Assembly (NCBI RefSeq): GCF_901709675.1
Contig: NC_051095.1
Location: 18,998,456 to 19,062,455, forward strand
Source: Syngnathus acus
Lineage: Eukaryota > Chordata > Actinopteri > Syngnathiformes > Syngnathidae
Direction: 5' to 3'
DNA: 64,000 nucleotides
Shown here: in pieces, positions 10,366 through 22,380 of the stretch
Numbering within the stretch: the first letter of the stretch is position 1
Layout: every line of letters starts with the position of its first letter
Notes under the pieces: generated by a model
What the model was told of the DNA's origin: nothing
Databases searched by the model: none
The model's input: the letters and a program-made list of their open reading frames with translations, nothing else
Translations under genes and position numbers: made by a program

Positions 10366-10367
<2 letters not shown>
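9224..10367 (+). mobile_element. Non-autonomous TIR DNA transposon, copy A (GCGACTTATA family)
   Basis: The left end is CCGTAAATTTCGGACTATAA and the right end is its inverted form TTATAGTCCGAAAATTACGG; both are flanked by TA, the likely target duplication. Subterminal copies of GCGACTTATA, several beside CTCCGGAGCGACTTATA, lie at both ends and may be transposase-binding sites. No transposase frame is present. This 1.14-kb copy is the longest of three (others at 42071-42720 and 51727-52594) because its interior carries about 165-bp tandem repeats. I cannot assign a superfamily beyond TA-targeting. Confidence 0.8.
9697..10095 (+). repeat. Internal tandem repeat of about 165 bp in TIR element
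   Basis: The phrase TTGTTGACAAAGGACG starts at 9697, 9867 and 10029, giving periods of 170 and 162 bp. Each unit carries GATGGATTTAATGATTTGGAG, a TTGCTTATATAATAGTTATT stretch and ATATCGTTATATGGGC. The third unit is partial. The copy at 51727-52594 has related units in the opposite orientation. Confidence 0.85.

Positions 10368-10401
<34 letters not shown>
10368..10401. repeat. (TA)n microsatellite
   Basis: An AT-dinucleotide run directly abuts the right end of the TIR element, then passes into T-rich sequence. Confidence 0.9.
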
Positions 10402-10403
<2 letters not shown>

Positions 10404-10519
10404 TTTTAAATTTATTTATTTTTATTTTGTTACCACTTTTTTACTGAATACATGTATTTATGCCTGAGTTTTCAAATAGAACACTTTTAAGAGTAACAAC
10501 TTGTGAACATCCAGGAATG

Positions 10520-11015
10520 GGACATTTAGGTAGTGGAAAACTACAAATTCCTGGGTGCTCACCTTAACGACAAACTGGACTGGACTGATCACACTCACGC
10601 CCTGTACAAGAAGGGCCAGAGTTGCCTCCACCTGCTGACGAGACTGAGGTCTTTCGGTGTGTGCAGGGCTCTCCTCAGGCTCTCCTATGACTCTGTGGTG
10701 GCCCCAGCCATCCTCTACGTTGTGGTCTGCTAGAGAGGGGGCAGTACAGACTGGGACAGAGGGAGACTGAATAAAATGGTCAGGAGAGTGAGCTCTGTCC
10801 TGGACTGTCCCCTGGACTCCATAGAGTTTGTGGGTGAGAGGAGGATGTTAGTTAAGCTGACATTCATCATGGACAACACCTCTCACCCCCTCCATGACAT
10901 TGTGCGGCTCCTGAGCAGCTCCTTCAGCAGCAGACTATTGCACCCACGGTGTAGGAAGGAAAGGTTTCGCAGGTCCTTCATTCCCACTGCTGTCAGACTC
11001 TACAACACGTGCGGC
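10520..11015 (+). pseudogene. Rex1-like LINE 3' coding fragment
   Basis: The frame from about 10530 reads ENYKFLGAHLNDKLDWTDHT, then ALYKKGQSCLHLLTRLRSFG, the region just after the reverse-transcriptase palm in Rex1-type LINEs. A TAG at 10731-10733 (CTGCTAGAGAGG) breaks the frame where the family usually has a WG-rich stretch. The homology resumes from about 10776 with MVRRVSSVLDCPLDSIE, a SHPLHDIVRLLSSSFSSRLL segment and a RRSFIPTAVRLYN terminus. It is 5'-truncated: endonuclease and catalytic RT motifs are missing. The downstream CATTTGGCACTTG-rich stretch to about 11130 may be its 3' UTR. Confidence 0.75.
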
Positions 11016-11249
11016 ACCTGATCATGTGTTGGTTTTCTTCCGTATCGTCTCTACCACTACTAGTGGCACTTATCTTTGTCCTTGTTTGTCTGTGATTTAT
11101 CCATTTTTACATTTGGCACTTGTTTCTTTCTGGCACTGTTTTAGGGGCCCTTGGCGCTTGGCCCAAAGCTGCAGTACAACTCCAGAAGTTCATCATCCAT
11201 TTTGCGCAAGTTCATCATCCATTTTGTGCAGCATATAAGAAAAAGTGTT

Positions 11250-11445
11250 AACGTGAGGAGATGAAAGATGAGGTTGAAAAAAAGCAAATGTGGAACGCAG
11301 TCACACAGGAAATAGAAGTAGAGTAAAGTGTGAGGTAATAGTGCAGATTGGCAGCATAGGTGGTGTGGGCGGATGACGGTGATGTTCATCCAGCTGTGAG
11401 AGTGGCAGCAGTGGAATATTTTCTCCAACATCAGGCTTGCACGAT
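11250..11445 (+). repeat. Dispersed repeat, copy 1 of pair with 14165-14345
   Basis: GAGGAGATGAAAGATGAGGTTG and GATGTTCATCCAGCTGTGAGA followed by ATATTTTCTCCAACATCAGG recur, diverged, at 14165-14345 in the same order and orientation. The family is not recognised, and apparent frames across it have no domain. Confidence 0.65.
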
Positions 11446-11632
11446 GCGGTGTGCTCGTACTGCCTCGTCTTGTCTTTATCTTCTTTCCCAGAGTCATACA
11501 TGAGTGTCTTCGGGTTTTTCTTCTTTTCTTTCTGAAGCCATTTCCACAGTGGTAACTAACACCTCGGAGACAAGCTGACAAGCCAACACCATCTTTTTAC
11601 TGCACAGCTGCAAAGAAACGTACAATCTGTTA

Positions 11633-11760
11633 GTATACTGAGCAAAAATATCAACGCAAAGGTTCTTTTTGCTCCTATTTTTAAGATGAACTGAAATATA
11701 AATAACTTTTTTTAATTAAAAAACACAAACGTGTCTTAATCTGTGAGCACACAAAGAAAA
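11633..11760 (+). mobile_element. Tc1-like terminal fragment
   Basis: CTGAGCAAAAATATCAACGC followed by CTTTTTGCTCCTATTTTTAAGATGAACTG resembles the end of a widespread fish Tc1-type element. Only one end is seen; no transposase sequence follows in the AT-rich DNA to the right. Confidence 0.45.
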
Positions 11761-12364
11761 CCCGTCATTTGCTTTTGTTACCAGTATTTGCTGCAAGCAT
11801 ACACCTGGTTTGCAACTGAGTTTCTCCTGTGGCACATGGTTGCGAAATGTCTCTCATCTTATGCTAAACATATTGACTTACATATTCATGGGCAACAACA
11901 CTGGTGGACAGTATTTTAATCAACATTTCACATTAGTATCGTGCTGTGTAATAAAACTGGAAAAGATCAGCCTTAAAATGAGGGACTGTGTCACATGTAT
12001 TTAAAACCCCCAAAGTAATTGCTGCATATACCTCCTCACGCTGCAAATCCTCCTTCCGAACTGACACGGTCATCCAGAGTGTCTTCATTATCGAGCCCCG
12101 CAGCAACACAGCTTGTTACTGAGCGCCAGTCGGCCATTGATCCTCCTCTTGCACTACAATGAACTCTGGACTAGTGACCATGATAGATTGCTCACAATAA
12201 GCAGGAAGGCGTAAACAACAATGCGGCCCAGACGACTGTGCCGACCGAAAAGCTTCCCCTCCACTTTGCAGGTTTCAAATCGTGCACTGAAAACATTTAA
12301 AGGTCAAAAGGTTCTGCGACTGGCATATAATTTACAAAACATCCAAGGAAATTGAAAATGTGCA

Positions 12365-12433
<69 letters not shown>

Positions 12434-12789
12434 ATATATATATACATCAACACGTCAACAGACATTTTTGTGAATAGGTGAATTCTGTTATGGTGATTCT
12501 TGAGCCTTTGTGCTCGTGAAGAAAGTGTGAAAAATCATTTGTGAAAAAGACATAAAAATGAAAACCAATTATTCATAAAATAGTAATAACCTCCGTTTGG
12601 TTGTTTGCATCAAAGCTTGTGGGAGAGTGCTAATGTCTTCACTAATTACTATTGCAATGAGGCACAATGATGCAACAAACTTGCAAGAGGCTCAATTAAA
12701 AAGTAGCCAACAGCAATCATCACAAATAATCTTTTGTACTGTATCTGTGTCTATCAGTGGGCTCTGGATTTAAAAACCTTAATTTGACT
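11761..12789. other. Interval without gene; (TG)n(TA)n microsatellite at 12361-12430
   Basis: Mostly unique AT-rich DNA. A compound microsatellite of TG repeats followed by a long TA run occupies about 12361-12430. No exon-like structure seen. Confidence 0.6.
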
Positions 12790-13945
12790 GCTTCCTGAGA
12801 CACCGGTTGGTGAACCACAATTTCCCTAAAGCCGTCCTGAAGTCTTTCTCCAGAGCCTCACCAATCTCCCCCCATACCCAAGTTATTTCCTCAGCGACCA
12901 CCAAAGCTACGTTCCACTTGGCTAGCTGGTGTCAATCAGCTACCTCTCGAGTCTCAGAGGCCAAAAAGGCACAATCGGACTTCATTTTCAGCCGATGACG
13001 GCAAGTGTCTCCTCGTCAGGCAACATCCATCTTACAGCCACAGCGCTGGTTGTCCACCTCAACAATGGAGGCATAGAACATGGCCCACTCAGACTTAATG
13101 TTCCTCACCTCCCCTGAATCATGTTCGAAGTTCTGCTGGAGGCAGGATCTCAAACTTGTTCCGCCAAGGGACTTCCCAGCAGTCCTTCACAATTTGTCTG
13201 AGTCTACCAGTGAGCATTAAAGTCCCCCAGCAAAACGAAGGAGTCTCCAGCAGGAGCCTCCTTGGCACCTTTCAGTGGGCACTTCCAGAGTGGTCCAGCC
13301 CCTCTCAAGAGGACTTGTGCCAGAGTCCAACCCGTGGTGCTGCACGCCTCCCTGTATCCACTCTGATCTTCTTGACTCGATTGATGGATGGATAGCTTGG
13401 GCTACTTTGCTGCTGTTGAGTTATGCTCTCAGTGGTGTGTCAACAGAGCTGGAGATGGGTGCAATTGGAAGGGTTTCACACAAGTCGCTGCTGTATGGCT
13501 ACTCTGCCAACAGCTGCCATTGCGGTGACAGCCCAAATCCCTAGAGCCAGCTTCTGTACAAAGGGGTCGCACTACCAAGTTCCTTAGCTCACCTTGCACC
13601 TGACCCCTTTGTCCCCTCCCACATGGGGGTGAGCCCATTAGAGGAGGAACCCACGTTTCTTCTTCGAGCTCTGCCTGGCCACCAAATGCTCGCCATCAAA
13701 CCCCTCCTTCAGGTCTGACTCTAGAAAGGGGTGACCAGTAACATAAGTCTTGGTGAAAGAAATCAAAGTCCATGTACAGTATGTTATTCATATTAAGAGG
13801 TCAATGAACTTTGTCTGGTTCCTCACCTCGGAACCTCTGGCCATGAGTGACCTTACCAGGGGCATAAAGCACCAGACAACTTAACTCCTCGGATCATTGA
13901 CACACACAAACCACTCCACCGCAATAAGGTGATCTCTCATAGAGG
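12790..13945 (-). pseudogene. Decayed Rex3/RTE-like LINE, 5' half
   Basis: Reading down from 13945, the sequence follows the leader of the element at 1-838 (TCACCTTATTGCGGTGGAG, then the GAACCAGACAAAG and AGGGGACAAAGGGGTCAG stretches) with heavy divergence. Endonuclease remnants lie around 13650-13205, including a degraded segment near 13205-13245 corresponding to GDFN. After a deletion, 13190-12790 matches the post-endonuclease linker (AACAATGGAGGCATAGAACA read on plus). Many indels break every frame. Its decay compared with the copy at 1-838 indicates an older insertion. Confidence 0.7.
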
Positions 13946-13974
13946 GGTGAAACCCATTTTTTAGAAATTAATAA

Positions 13975-14115
13975 TTTGGTGTCCTAACCCAGCCTTGAAA
14001 CATTAAATTTAAACCCTAATCTTAACTTCCTATTTCCACACTTTCACCCGAGTTTGAAAATTAAATTTGGAAGACTTACCCTGTTTTCAAATCTGAAACC
14101 CACACCCTTTATAAA
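13975..14115 (+). repeat. TTGAAACCCTAA-type degenerate tract
   Basis: CCTTGAAACATTAAATTTAAACCCTAATC and later CTGAAACCCACACCC follow the same pattern as 960-3600. The tract directly adjoins the 5' end of the RTE relic. Confidence 0.55.
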
Positions 14116-14164
14116 ACCCAAATACTGGATTATAATAATTGAACAGCGAAGAATTTGGGCCGAA

Positions 14165-14345
14165 ACAAAAGTGAGGAGATGAAAAATGAGGTAACACAAA
14201 AAAAAAGAAAGATGGGGAAGCTGTGACACAAATATTTGAATCGTGTGTATGGGGGATGGACAGCAGTGATGCTCATCCAGCTGTGAGATCTTCAGTATTG
14301 CGGTTGCTTAAGTTGAATATTTCTCCAGCATCAGGAGTCATTTAT
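14165..14345 (+). repeat. Dispersed repeat, copy 2 of pair with 11250-11445
   Basis: GAGGAGATGAAAAATGAGGTAA, GATGCTCATCCAGCTGTGAGA and ATATTTCTCCAGCATCAGG reproduce the order found at 11250-11445. Confidence 0.65.
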
Positions 14346-16404
14346 GGTAGTGGTTGTCAAGCTGCCAACCCCAGAGACCAGGGGTGTCTGCAACCCGTCA
14401 CTTCACTGGCCACAAAAAAATTGCAATAAATTATGTAATTTTTAAAAAGTGCATACCTCCTGTGAGGGGGAATACCAATTATTCATCCCTATCAAAGCTT
14501 GTGTTCCCAGGGCATGGTAATTATTGAATCTCCTCGGAAGGGATGAAAGGACAGTCTAAAATGTAGGAGGTACAGAAGTTGTAAGCCCCATCATCTGTTG
14601 AGAGATGATTTCTCAACCTTGTCACAGATGTCCCCTTTTCCCCTTTTCTTTATTTTTATCTTTTGCCAGAATGTATACATACTTGTCATTTAATTGAATT
14701 GAATTTGGTGTTGAATGTCGAGGCTGAATAAAAACTAAACTAAAAAATGAATAATTCCCATAGCATTTAACTGCTACACATGGTAGGTTTATTTAATTAG
14801 AGGATGGAGGAGGTCCTTGGAAAAAATGACTCCTCTGTAAGCCATTTAACAACTTCTGTATTCCAGGATGCGCTCAGGTTGCCTTGTCACTCCTCCAAAT
14901 GAGTTTCTTTGTGTCAGTGGACTCTTGAGCCTCACTGCAGCCCGGCCTCACCCTCTGTTACAAATAAACTCATTTAGCATGAATGTTAACATCTGATGTT
15001 GCCGCACCTCAGGTGTAACAACCATATTAATAAAACGAGCTGACATATCCGCATAGGCAAATAACATCGTACATCTTGGAAATTAGCTCTCGCACTGCCA
15101 CCTTGCAACAAATTACTGTCCAGCAGGATATTTCAACATGTTCAAAATGAAAAAAAAAAGCAAATGGTGGGAATGTATGTGCCCTATCTGGAAATGTATG
15201 TGCCCTATCTAACGTGAACAAACAATAGCGTGGTTCGCACACACACATGCACAGTTTAATTTTTTTATTATGTCACTTTGGGTTCACGTCATTATTTTCT
15301 CACTCTTGCCTCACCTATGTTCCGCCACTCATTTGTCACGTGGTAATCGTTGCTTCTTTATTGATGCCGCCAGCTTCTGTCAAAGACACACACGCAAACA
15401 CACGCTCAGATACACACACACACACGCACACACACGCACACAAATTATTTCCCTCCCGGTGTGCATACTACTGCCGAGAGGTGCGCATTTAATCATCTGG
15501 AATAATAATAAGAATTGTTCAGGCTGGTCTGCTTGCCTCGTGGAGCTCCTGCAGACAAAACAAGCGTGAATATTTATCACATACGTATGTGCTTATTTAA
15601 AAAGGAAGAATACTGGTGCATTTGAATTGTGTTTTTCGAACGTGGTCTTTCACAATCCTGAGAAGTATACTGTCAATAATTGGATAACAATAATAACTGC
15701 TATCTTCATCTAAGGCAATCATCTTTAATGATCTAAAAATAAACAAAATAATACAAAAAGTAAGAAGCAAGAACATTGTTTCTCATTTTAAATGTTTGAG
15801 GTGTAAAACAAGCAATGTTTGCAGCTGAAGGAAAACAAAGGCCTGAAAGAAGCTAATAAAATTACAAAAACGGGAGTTTTATTTAAGCAATCGTTTTTTG
15901 TTTTATTATTTAATAATTAAAATAAAAAAGTTGGGCTGATTAAATGGGCTGATCATGGCCCTTCAAACATCGGCCAAAATGATGTCCGATATTTGCCGAT
16001 TGTTTCTACCTTTACATCGTCATTTAAATTCACGGAAATATCATTTAAATCCATATCATAATTTATACTGGTAATGTTAACCCAAGCGGTACTAGTTGTA
16101 CAAGGAATTGACCTGGATGTCACTATTTTACACACAACCTAAAGTTAATCTTTGGTGGAAAAAAAATAAAAATAAATAAATAATAATAATGTATAAAATA
16201 TGACGCACATTCAGCTTCTGCTCACACACATATGACAAGGATTAATGTGCTTTATCAATTCAAGGATTAATTGAATCCATTGCGCCAGACAATGTATTCT
16301 GGCCTGGGAACCAAAAATGAGTTATTTTTTTACTTATAAGATATTTACAGGCCAGCTCACACATGCTGAAAATCCACACAGAATTGTCGACCATTAAATT
16401 GTAT
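14346..16404. other. Interval without gene; (CA)n at 15384-15441
   Basis: Unique AT-rich DNA with a broken (CA)n tract at 15384-15441 and a short tandem duplication of ATGTATGTGCCCTATCT near 15173-15210. A stretch near 15950-16010 with paired GCCGAT and GATATTTGCCGAT words may be a decayed hAT-type end, but this is weak. Confidence 0.5.
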
Positions 16405-16675
16405 CGGGGTGGCTCAGTCGGGCACTGGTTAGCACGTCCGCCTCACAGTTAGGAGGTTCGATTCCATCCCTGTGTGGAGTTTGCATGTTCTCCCCGTGCC
16501 TGTGTGGGTTTTCTGCGGGCACTTCGGTTTCCTCCCACATCCCAAAAACATGCTTGGTAGGCCGATTGAGCACTCCAAATTGCCCGTAGGTGTGAGTGCG
16601 AGGTCCGGATGGTTGTTTGTTTGTGTGTCCTACGATTGGCTGCAACCGATTCATGGATGGATGGAGGGAGGGATT
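16405..16675 (+). mobile_element. V-SINE-type tRNA-derived SINE, 3'-shortened
   Basis: A tRNA-like head (GGTGGCTCAG, GGTTAGCACGTCCGCCTCAC, GGTTCGATTCC) leads into the conserved central block GTGTGGAGTTTGCATGTTCTCC, CGTGTGGGTTTTC-like and TTTCCTCCCACATCCCAAA. The usual 3' GGGATAGGCTCCAGC segment is missing, and the sequence jumps to an ATGGATGGATGGA tail. Copies at 46456-46797 and 62895-63323 are more complete. Confidence 0.8.
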
Positions 16676-16737
16676 GAGGGGAAATGTTATTTGGGCATTT
16701 CATTTTTTTAAAATTAATTTACGATTAATCAGTCTTC

Positions 16738-17060
16738 AGCCAGCTCAGTGGCCTAGTGGTAGAGTGTCCGCCCTGAGACTGGAAGGTTGTGGGTTCAAAC
16801 CCCGGCCGGGTCATACCAAAGACTATAAAATGGGACCCATTGCCTCCCTGCTTGGCACTCAGCATTAAGGGTTGGAATTGGGGGGTTAGATCACCAACTG
16901 ATTCCCGAGCGCGGCACCGCTGCTGCTCACTGCTCCCCTCTCCCCCAGGGGATGGATTAAAATCACATGGGGATGGGTTAAATGCAGAGGACAAATTTCA
17001 CCACACCCAGGTGTGTGTGTGACGATCATTGGGACTTTAATCTTAATCTTTAATCTTTTA
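16738..17060 (+). mobile_element. tRNA-derived SINE, copy 2
   Basis: Same family as 3104-3418: AGTGGCCTAGTGGTAGAGTG (A-box region), GGTTCAAACCCCGGCC (B box), the CGAGCGCGGCACCGC body and an ACTTTAATCTTAATCTTTAATC tail. Only a few base differences separate the two copies. No clear target duplication seen. Confidence 0.88.
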
Positions 17061-17644
17061 CCTTTTTTTTAAACCCAAAATCGGCATTGACCTCAAAAAT
17101 ACATCTCCTAATACAAGTATCTAAATAAAAAAAATACTAAGTATTGAAGTAGTTTTTCAGGTTAGTGTGTGATATTGAGTTGTGACCAACATAAAAACAG
17201 CGGCGCTTGTGAGGTCTCTTGTTTCCAAATGGGCTAGTCTGACTCTTCTGCCTTATGGGTTTTTCCCAAATGAACTGAGCCAACGAGACAAATGGTGCTT
17301 CTGGCTCCATGCCTGTACTATCACCTTGTGCTATCAGGTGACATTGTGAGACACTTTTAGACCCAAAAGTGCTGGGAAGCCGATGTTGCCGTGGGTGAGT
17401 GTTGATGATGGGGATGATGATAGCGTCTGTGCCAGCGGCAGAGTGTGTGTACTGCTTCCGCGTGATGAATATCCCCATCCCAGATGGCAGACTGGCGAGA
17501 CAAACCTCCTCTCGGCCGGCATGAGGTGCGAGTGAGCTGGCCTCTGTCTCTCCGCCAAGGTCACAGTCAGCAGGACATCGGCAGGAAGAAGCCCCCACCC
17601 CTTGAATGAACAGACTCCACCGCTGACAGATATTTAATTGTTAC

Positions 17645-17807
17645 CTTGCAGAACTGAGAAGGCGATTCCGCAGGAGAATGAGGTTCGGCTCTATCTTGAT
17701 GTTTCTTTTGGCGAACCCCCCAATCTGACCGAGAAGTAATTCTTTAAAAGCGGATGGACATCTTTTAATGGAGTTCCAGAGGGTCTGAGGCAAGGCCAGT
17801 TGGGAGA
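17645..17807 (-). CDS. Candidate coding exon (strand uncertain)
   Basis: On the minus strand a T-rich acceptor (TTTTTTTTATAAG) ends at 17808 and a donor AAG|GTAACA starts at 17644. Between them one frame is open for 54 codons, with in-frame stops immediately outside both sites. The peptide includes LPQTLWNSIKRCP and IKIEPNLILLRNRLLSSA. On the plus strand the same DNA has a strong acceptor TTGTTACCTTGCAG at 17651, followed by an open frame (17653-17736) including ENEVRLYLDVSFGEPPNLTEK-like sequence, then GTAATT or a stop. I recognise neither peptide. Overlapping open frames are common over real exons, but this may be chance. No neighbouring exon was found. Confidence 0.25.
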
Positions 17808-17810
17808 CTT

Positions 17811-20800
17811 ATAAAAAAAACAGCAGCGTCGACTTTGAACCAGATCCAGTTTTGATGTGTTTTTTTTTCTATCATTAATACAAACAACAGCAGTAAGTCC
17901 AGTTGTGAATGATCACACACATTTTGAGTGTGATACTTAAGAATTTGCAGTAAAGGGCAAAAAGTCCCAGCAACGGTGATTTCAAAATAAAATGGCCGAC
18001 TTGTGTCCTTTCCAACATACAGTAAGTTTTAAATACATACAGTAAGTTTTGAGTGTATTGTTGTGGGTCTGCTCCTAATATACATGCCCACCAAAGTTAA
18101 TGTTACTGTGAGAGACTGGCTTGAAGGGGTGAATTTCCACAAACCTCTGAGAGTATTTGGAGACCTTGCGCCTGCAAATCCTGCTATATGGACAACATTT
18201 TTCAGCAGGATGAGCACCCCTGAACATTTGAAGACCTTTTGCATAAGTAAAAGCACTCAAGAAGACAATACATTTAGTCATAATAACAGCAAATAAGCAA
18301 GAGGGCCCTAACAATACATCCTGCTTGTTGAGTCAGTTGTCAAGTCCACGAGTGACAAATCACTCTGCACCCCGCACACCCACCTAGCACATTTTTAACT
18401 GGAGCCAATGCGTTTAGAGTGACAGCACCTCACCACCCGTGAGGTCAAGATAGACATCAGGAACCTTTTCGAGAAGAGTCATTACCATTTAGCCTTTTGC
18501 CATCCATTCCCATACCAGCCGCAGAGAGCAATAGATAGAGAAAATCTTCCATTTTTCACCGTGCAAGACCTTTTGAGTTCTAATTGTGACATAGATCATA
18601 AATGGTGTCACGCACCCCTTGGGTAGAGCGGCGGGTGTGGATAGGCGTTGATCAGAATGTAGCGGCTCTACAAATGTGAAATGATTTTTATTGTGCCTCG
18701 CAAGTCGCATGATAAAAACATGTGACATTTGAGGTTTACATAATCAACCCACAAAGCTACCTATTTCCAGTATCTACGTATTCAGAGTACCACTATGTAT
18801 TTACCTACGGTGCCAATTTACAATTTACAAAATTATTTACAAATTATTTTTATAGTTAATATATGACTAAATTAAGTGAAAAAATATATTAAATATATTA
18901 TTAAATTAACTGTTACTTTCACTCGGTCAAAGAGTGATGGGTGTTTTATTTGTAAATGTGATACTGTCTTGGAAATATTGCCTCCTTTACTCTTTGCAAG
19001 CACTTTTGCATCTACCAACATACCTGCCCATGTAATAAAAACTACCAACTTATTTCTTTTGACACCCTACTACCTACATATGTCTCCTTTCACTACAGTG
19101 AACCTACATGCCAAAACCTTAGTGCGCCAATTCTATGCCACTGCAAACTAAAACAATCCAAATTAAGAATATACAGAATACGATAAATGAATGAATTTCT
19201 CTGAGCATTATTATCAGTGTAAAGGTAGATTTTTAGACATTCAAGAATGAAAGCTGCTTGGCTCTTTGCCCTTTTATTCATGAGCTTCCGTGTGTGCTTT
19301 GGCATCCAAACGGCTGCATGCATCCACTTAAATTGGATACTGATTAAATAGGGAGAAATAATCCACGAAGGGTAGAAAGTATTACAAATGAATAAGCACT
19401 GGGGTAGACACACCAAATTTGTTTTGTTATGAAACAATGTTTATTATTGTGATTTTAGGTACCTACCGATCAAGCACAAGCAACCAACCGTCTGTCCGAC
19501 CAATTTACTTACCTCCTGCACCTGACTTAACCACATAAACTACCAAATTACTACACCACCTCTTTACCAGTGAAATATTCAAGTGTGGGGAGGAGATTTG
19601 CAGAATGAAAGCACTGAGTGTGAGACACAACTCTTTACATGAAGTATCAGCTGTGCTTACTTAATTCCTACCTTGCCACTTTGCTGCCAAAATGTCTTAA
19701 CTCCTTACAGTACCAACCTAAATCCTTTACCTGTGAAATATTCAGTAGGGTTGGAATGTATTGAAAATTTAAAGCACTATGGCTGACACAGTTAACAACC
19801 TCAACCTTGGAAAAGGTGGTTGTCTTTTTATCACTGCAGCCTGTATACATTATTTTTGGCTGTACTCCACTCAGCTGTGCCACACTCAAGTGCAGAGGTC
19901 GAGTGCACTCAGCCTCATTGGGACAAGTAAATGGAACACAGCCATTACTGATGCTGCGCTGACACCTGTGTTGGCTGCGTTGTGCCGCGGTGAAGGTTAT
20001 TAAGATATAAGCGTGTAACTTACTTATGTGTCGCCACAAGTGGAGGAGGAAGAGGGTGGTCGCCATGGAAACAAGTAGGTATAAGCACAAGGCCGGACTA
20101 ATTGCCTCAGCAGCCAATCAGACTAGAGCCAGTTTCTGTACTACAAAGCCTCAAATGAGTGTTAACATGTTACCTGGCAGCTTCCGCGGTCACAGAGGTG
20201 GCTAGCCTCAAAGAAGCGCCTATCGCCATGGTAACAGAGCTGTGTACCGCTGTGAAGATGTATATCAGCCACTGACGTAAAACGCTGTAAACCGGTCAAA
20301 CTTAGGTCACTGTAGACGGAAGCAGCCCTGAGGTGTGAGCATAACGATCGCGTTTTTCCCTTTTGTCTTCTTATTCTCGGTAAGGAGATTTGACCCAATT
20401 TCAGAAATGTACAGCTTTACTGACACATACAAACCACAAAGCAGAAATGGAACCACTGACGTGGCAGCCCGTTTAGCCAGAAATTACTTTGGTCTGAATT
20501 TATAGCATCTTATCTGTGATGGAAAACAAATGGACGGGTGAAAGTTTTACTTCAAAAGGTTATTTATTCTACATCCCTTTTAGGCAAAAAATACTCTGGT
20601 TCAAATTTATGGACAGATGGATGGATGTTTTTTTTAAAGGAAGTTTTAGTTTTTTAAAGGCTTCATTCTTCCTAGCTGCAGCTCCCTTCCTTGACAGCCT
20701 TTTCCTCTTAGAAAACCTTGCATTTCTTTGAAAAACAATACATTTCAATATGATGAAAGCCAAAAAAAAATAACTTAAAGCGCATATTGAATTAAATTGT

Positions 20801-22378
20801 CCATTTCAAAGTAAAAGGCTTGGCTGTCCTCTAAACGTGACCATGAATCTTGTGGGGGTTGTGTCACATATAAAAGTCGGGACCGAGTCCATATATTATT
20901 CCGATGGTAGGGGTCGCGGTGCAGTGTTGCTGCCATGTGGAGGCCTATTTACATGAAGGCGTGTAAACGCAGACCGCTTGCACACCTCTCAAGGTGATCC
21001 ATCATGCTTTTTATCGGGCTTGTCAAATCTGCTGAACTTGCTGTTTGTGTTCCCCAATGCTTTTCCCCCTCTTCCAAATGAGGCTGAAGCCAGGGGCTAT
21101 TTTTATTCTGTTTGGGGCTGCATTACATGCTGTTAAAACCATCAATGTTTTTTTTTCCGGCAAATCCGGCAAACAATATCATCTTAGCGGTAAATCCGAG
21201 CGGTTGTACTGTCACTTTATCTGCAATTTGTACAGATGAAATGACAAATCCTAGGATGTGGGAGAAGGGCTCCAAGGTCACTCCACAAAGTCCACATCCA
21301 CTAATGCCAGAGCCTCTTTTGTCTCCCATCTCCCCTTGGAGGCGTTCAATTGTACCAAGACCTTGTGCTCTGTGGCCTTCACTCCGACCTTCATACTGAC
21401 TCCTCGACAGCAACAAACTGAACGTCCATGCACGCGAGCATGAAACATACAGTGTGGATAAATAAAACATTTACGTACCTTATATGAATCAGTCTGTAAA
21501 AGTTTTATCAATTAGCCCCCAAACTATTTAGAATTTTACAAATGTCAGAGTGGCCAATACAGTAGAATTTGAAATGAATGGTTGAATGGACAAGTTTGTT
21601 TAAAAGGCCCCTGGACCTGACTTTCTCCTTGCCTATTTTTTTGCCACCTCATTTAGGCGTCAAACATTTGGGCCTAAGTTTATGGTGCCCACTGTTGGTT
21701 GGTATGATATTAAAAAGGTGGATTTTTTTTAATTCAAAAAGTTCCAATACCTCATTTTATCTCCACCCACCTATTTACTTGGTAGTTGGTTTAGGCAACA
21801 AAGACTTGGACCTGTGAAATACTTGGATCTGAAATGATTACACCCTCTGTTTGTTGATTGCTGCGGTAGAAAATAGACGAATGGATGGATGTCAGTTCAA
21901 AATGACCCCATCCCTGACTTTAATCTCTTCCCGTTCAGGCAGCCAACACTTGGGCTGGTCATAAAACAACAAGAGTACCCATAAAACATTCAGTGTGGAA
22001 AAATAAAATATCCATTTTGTCTGGCTGAGTTTGAACACCAACTCGTGTTAATCAGTTGGAATGAAACTTGTTTGACAGAGTGGCTTAAGTGTGATTTAGT
22101 GTCTCTTGTTTTGGGAGGATCGTATTCAATTCTTTTGCACTGGAATCTATTTGTGACTTCTTTTTTTAATTACTTGCTTATTGCTACTTAATCTTGATTT
22201 ACATTCAGCTCATTAAGAATCAAGCAATGTGGAAACCCGAAGATGAAAACATAAAAGAGTAAGGCGCAGGGTTCAAACTAATTATGCTCGATGACAGATC
22301 AAAAACTATTCTTCCATCTGTTTAAACAATGCTGTAATAGAACTTGAAAAATAACACAACTTTTACTAGTAATTATCA
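17811..22378. other. Long interval without recognised gene or element
   Basis: Mostly AT-rich unique DNA. The short frames here (for example around 19668-20117 and 21123-21470) show no domain, membrane pattern or splice structure. Around 20000-20340 the base composition is more GC-balanced. Small tandem duplications include ACATACAGTAAGTTTT at 18017-18050. Confidence 0.5.
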
Positions 22379-22380
22379 TA

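Noticed and set aside
16738-16830. tRNA gene suggested by A-box and B-box words
   Set aside because: The boxes belong to a 310-bp SINE with a body and repeat tail, and an almost identical copy exists at 3104-3418. No tRNA cloverleaf 3' half follows.
17137-17598. 153-codon minus-strand frame as a gene
   Set aside because: No domain, no splice context and no protein-like bias; it contains low-complexity runs such as IIIPII. Probably a chance frame beside the exon-like island.
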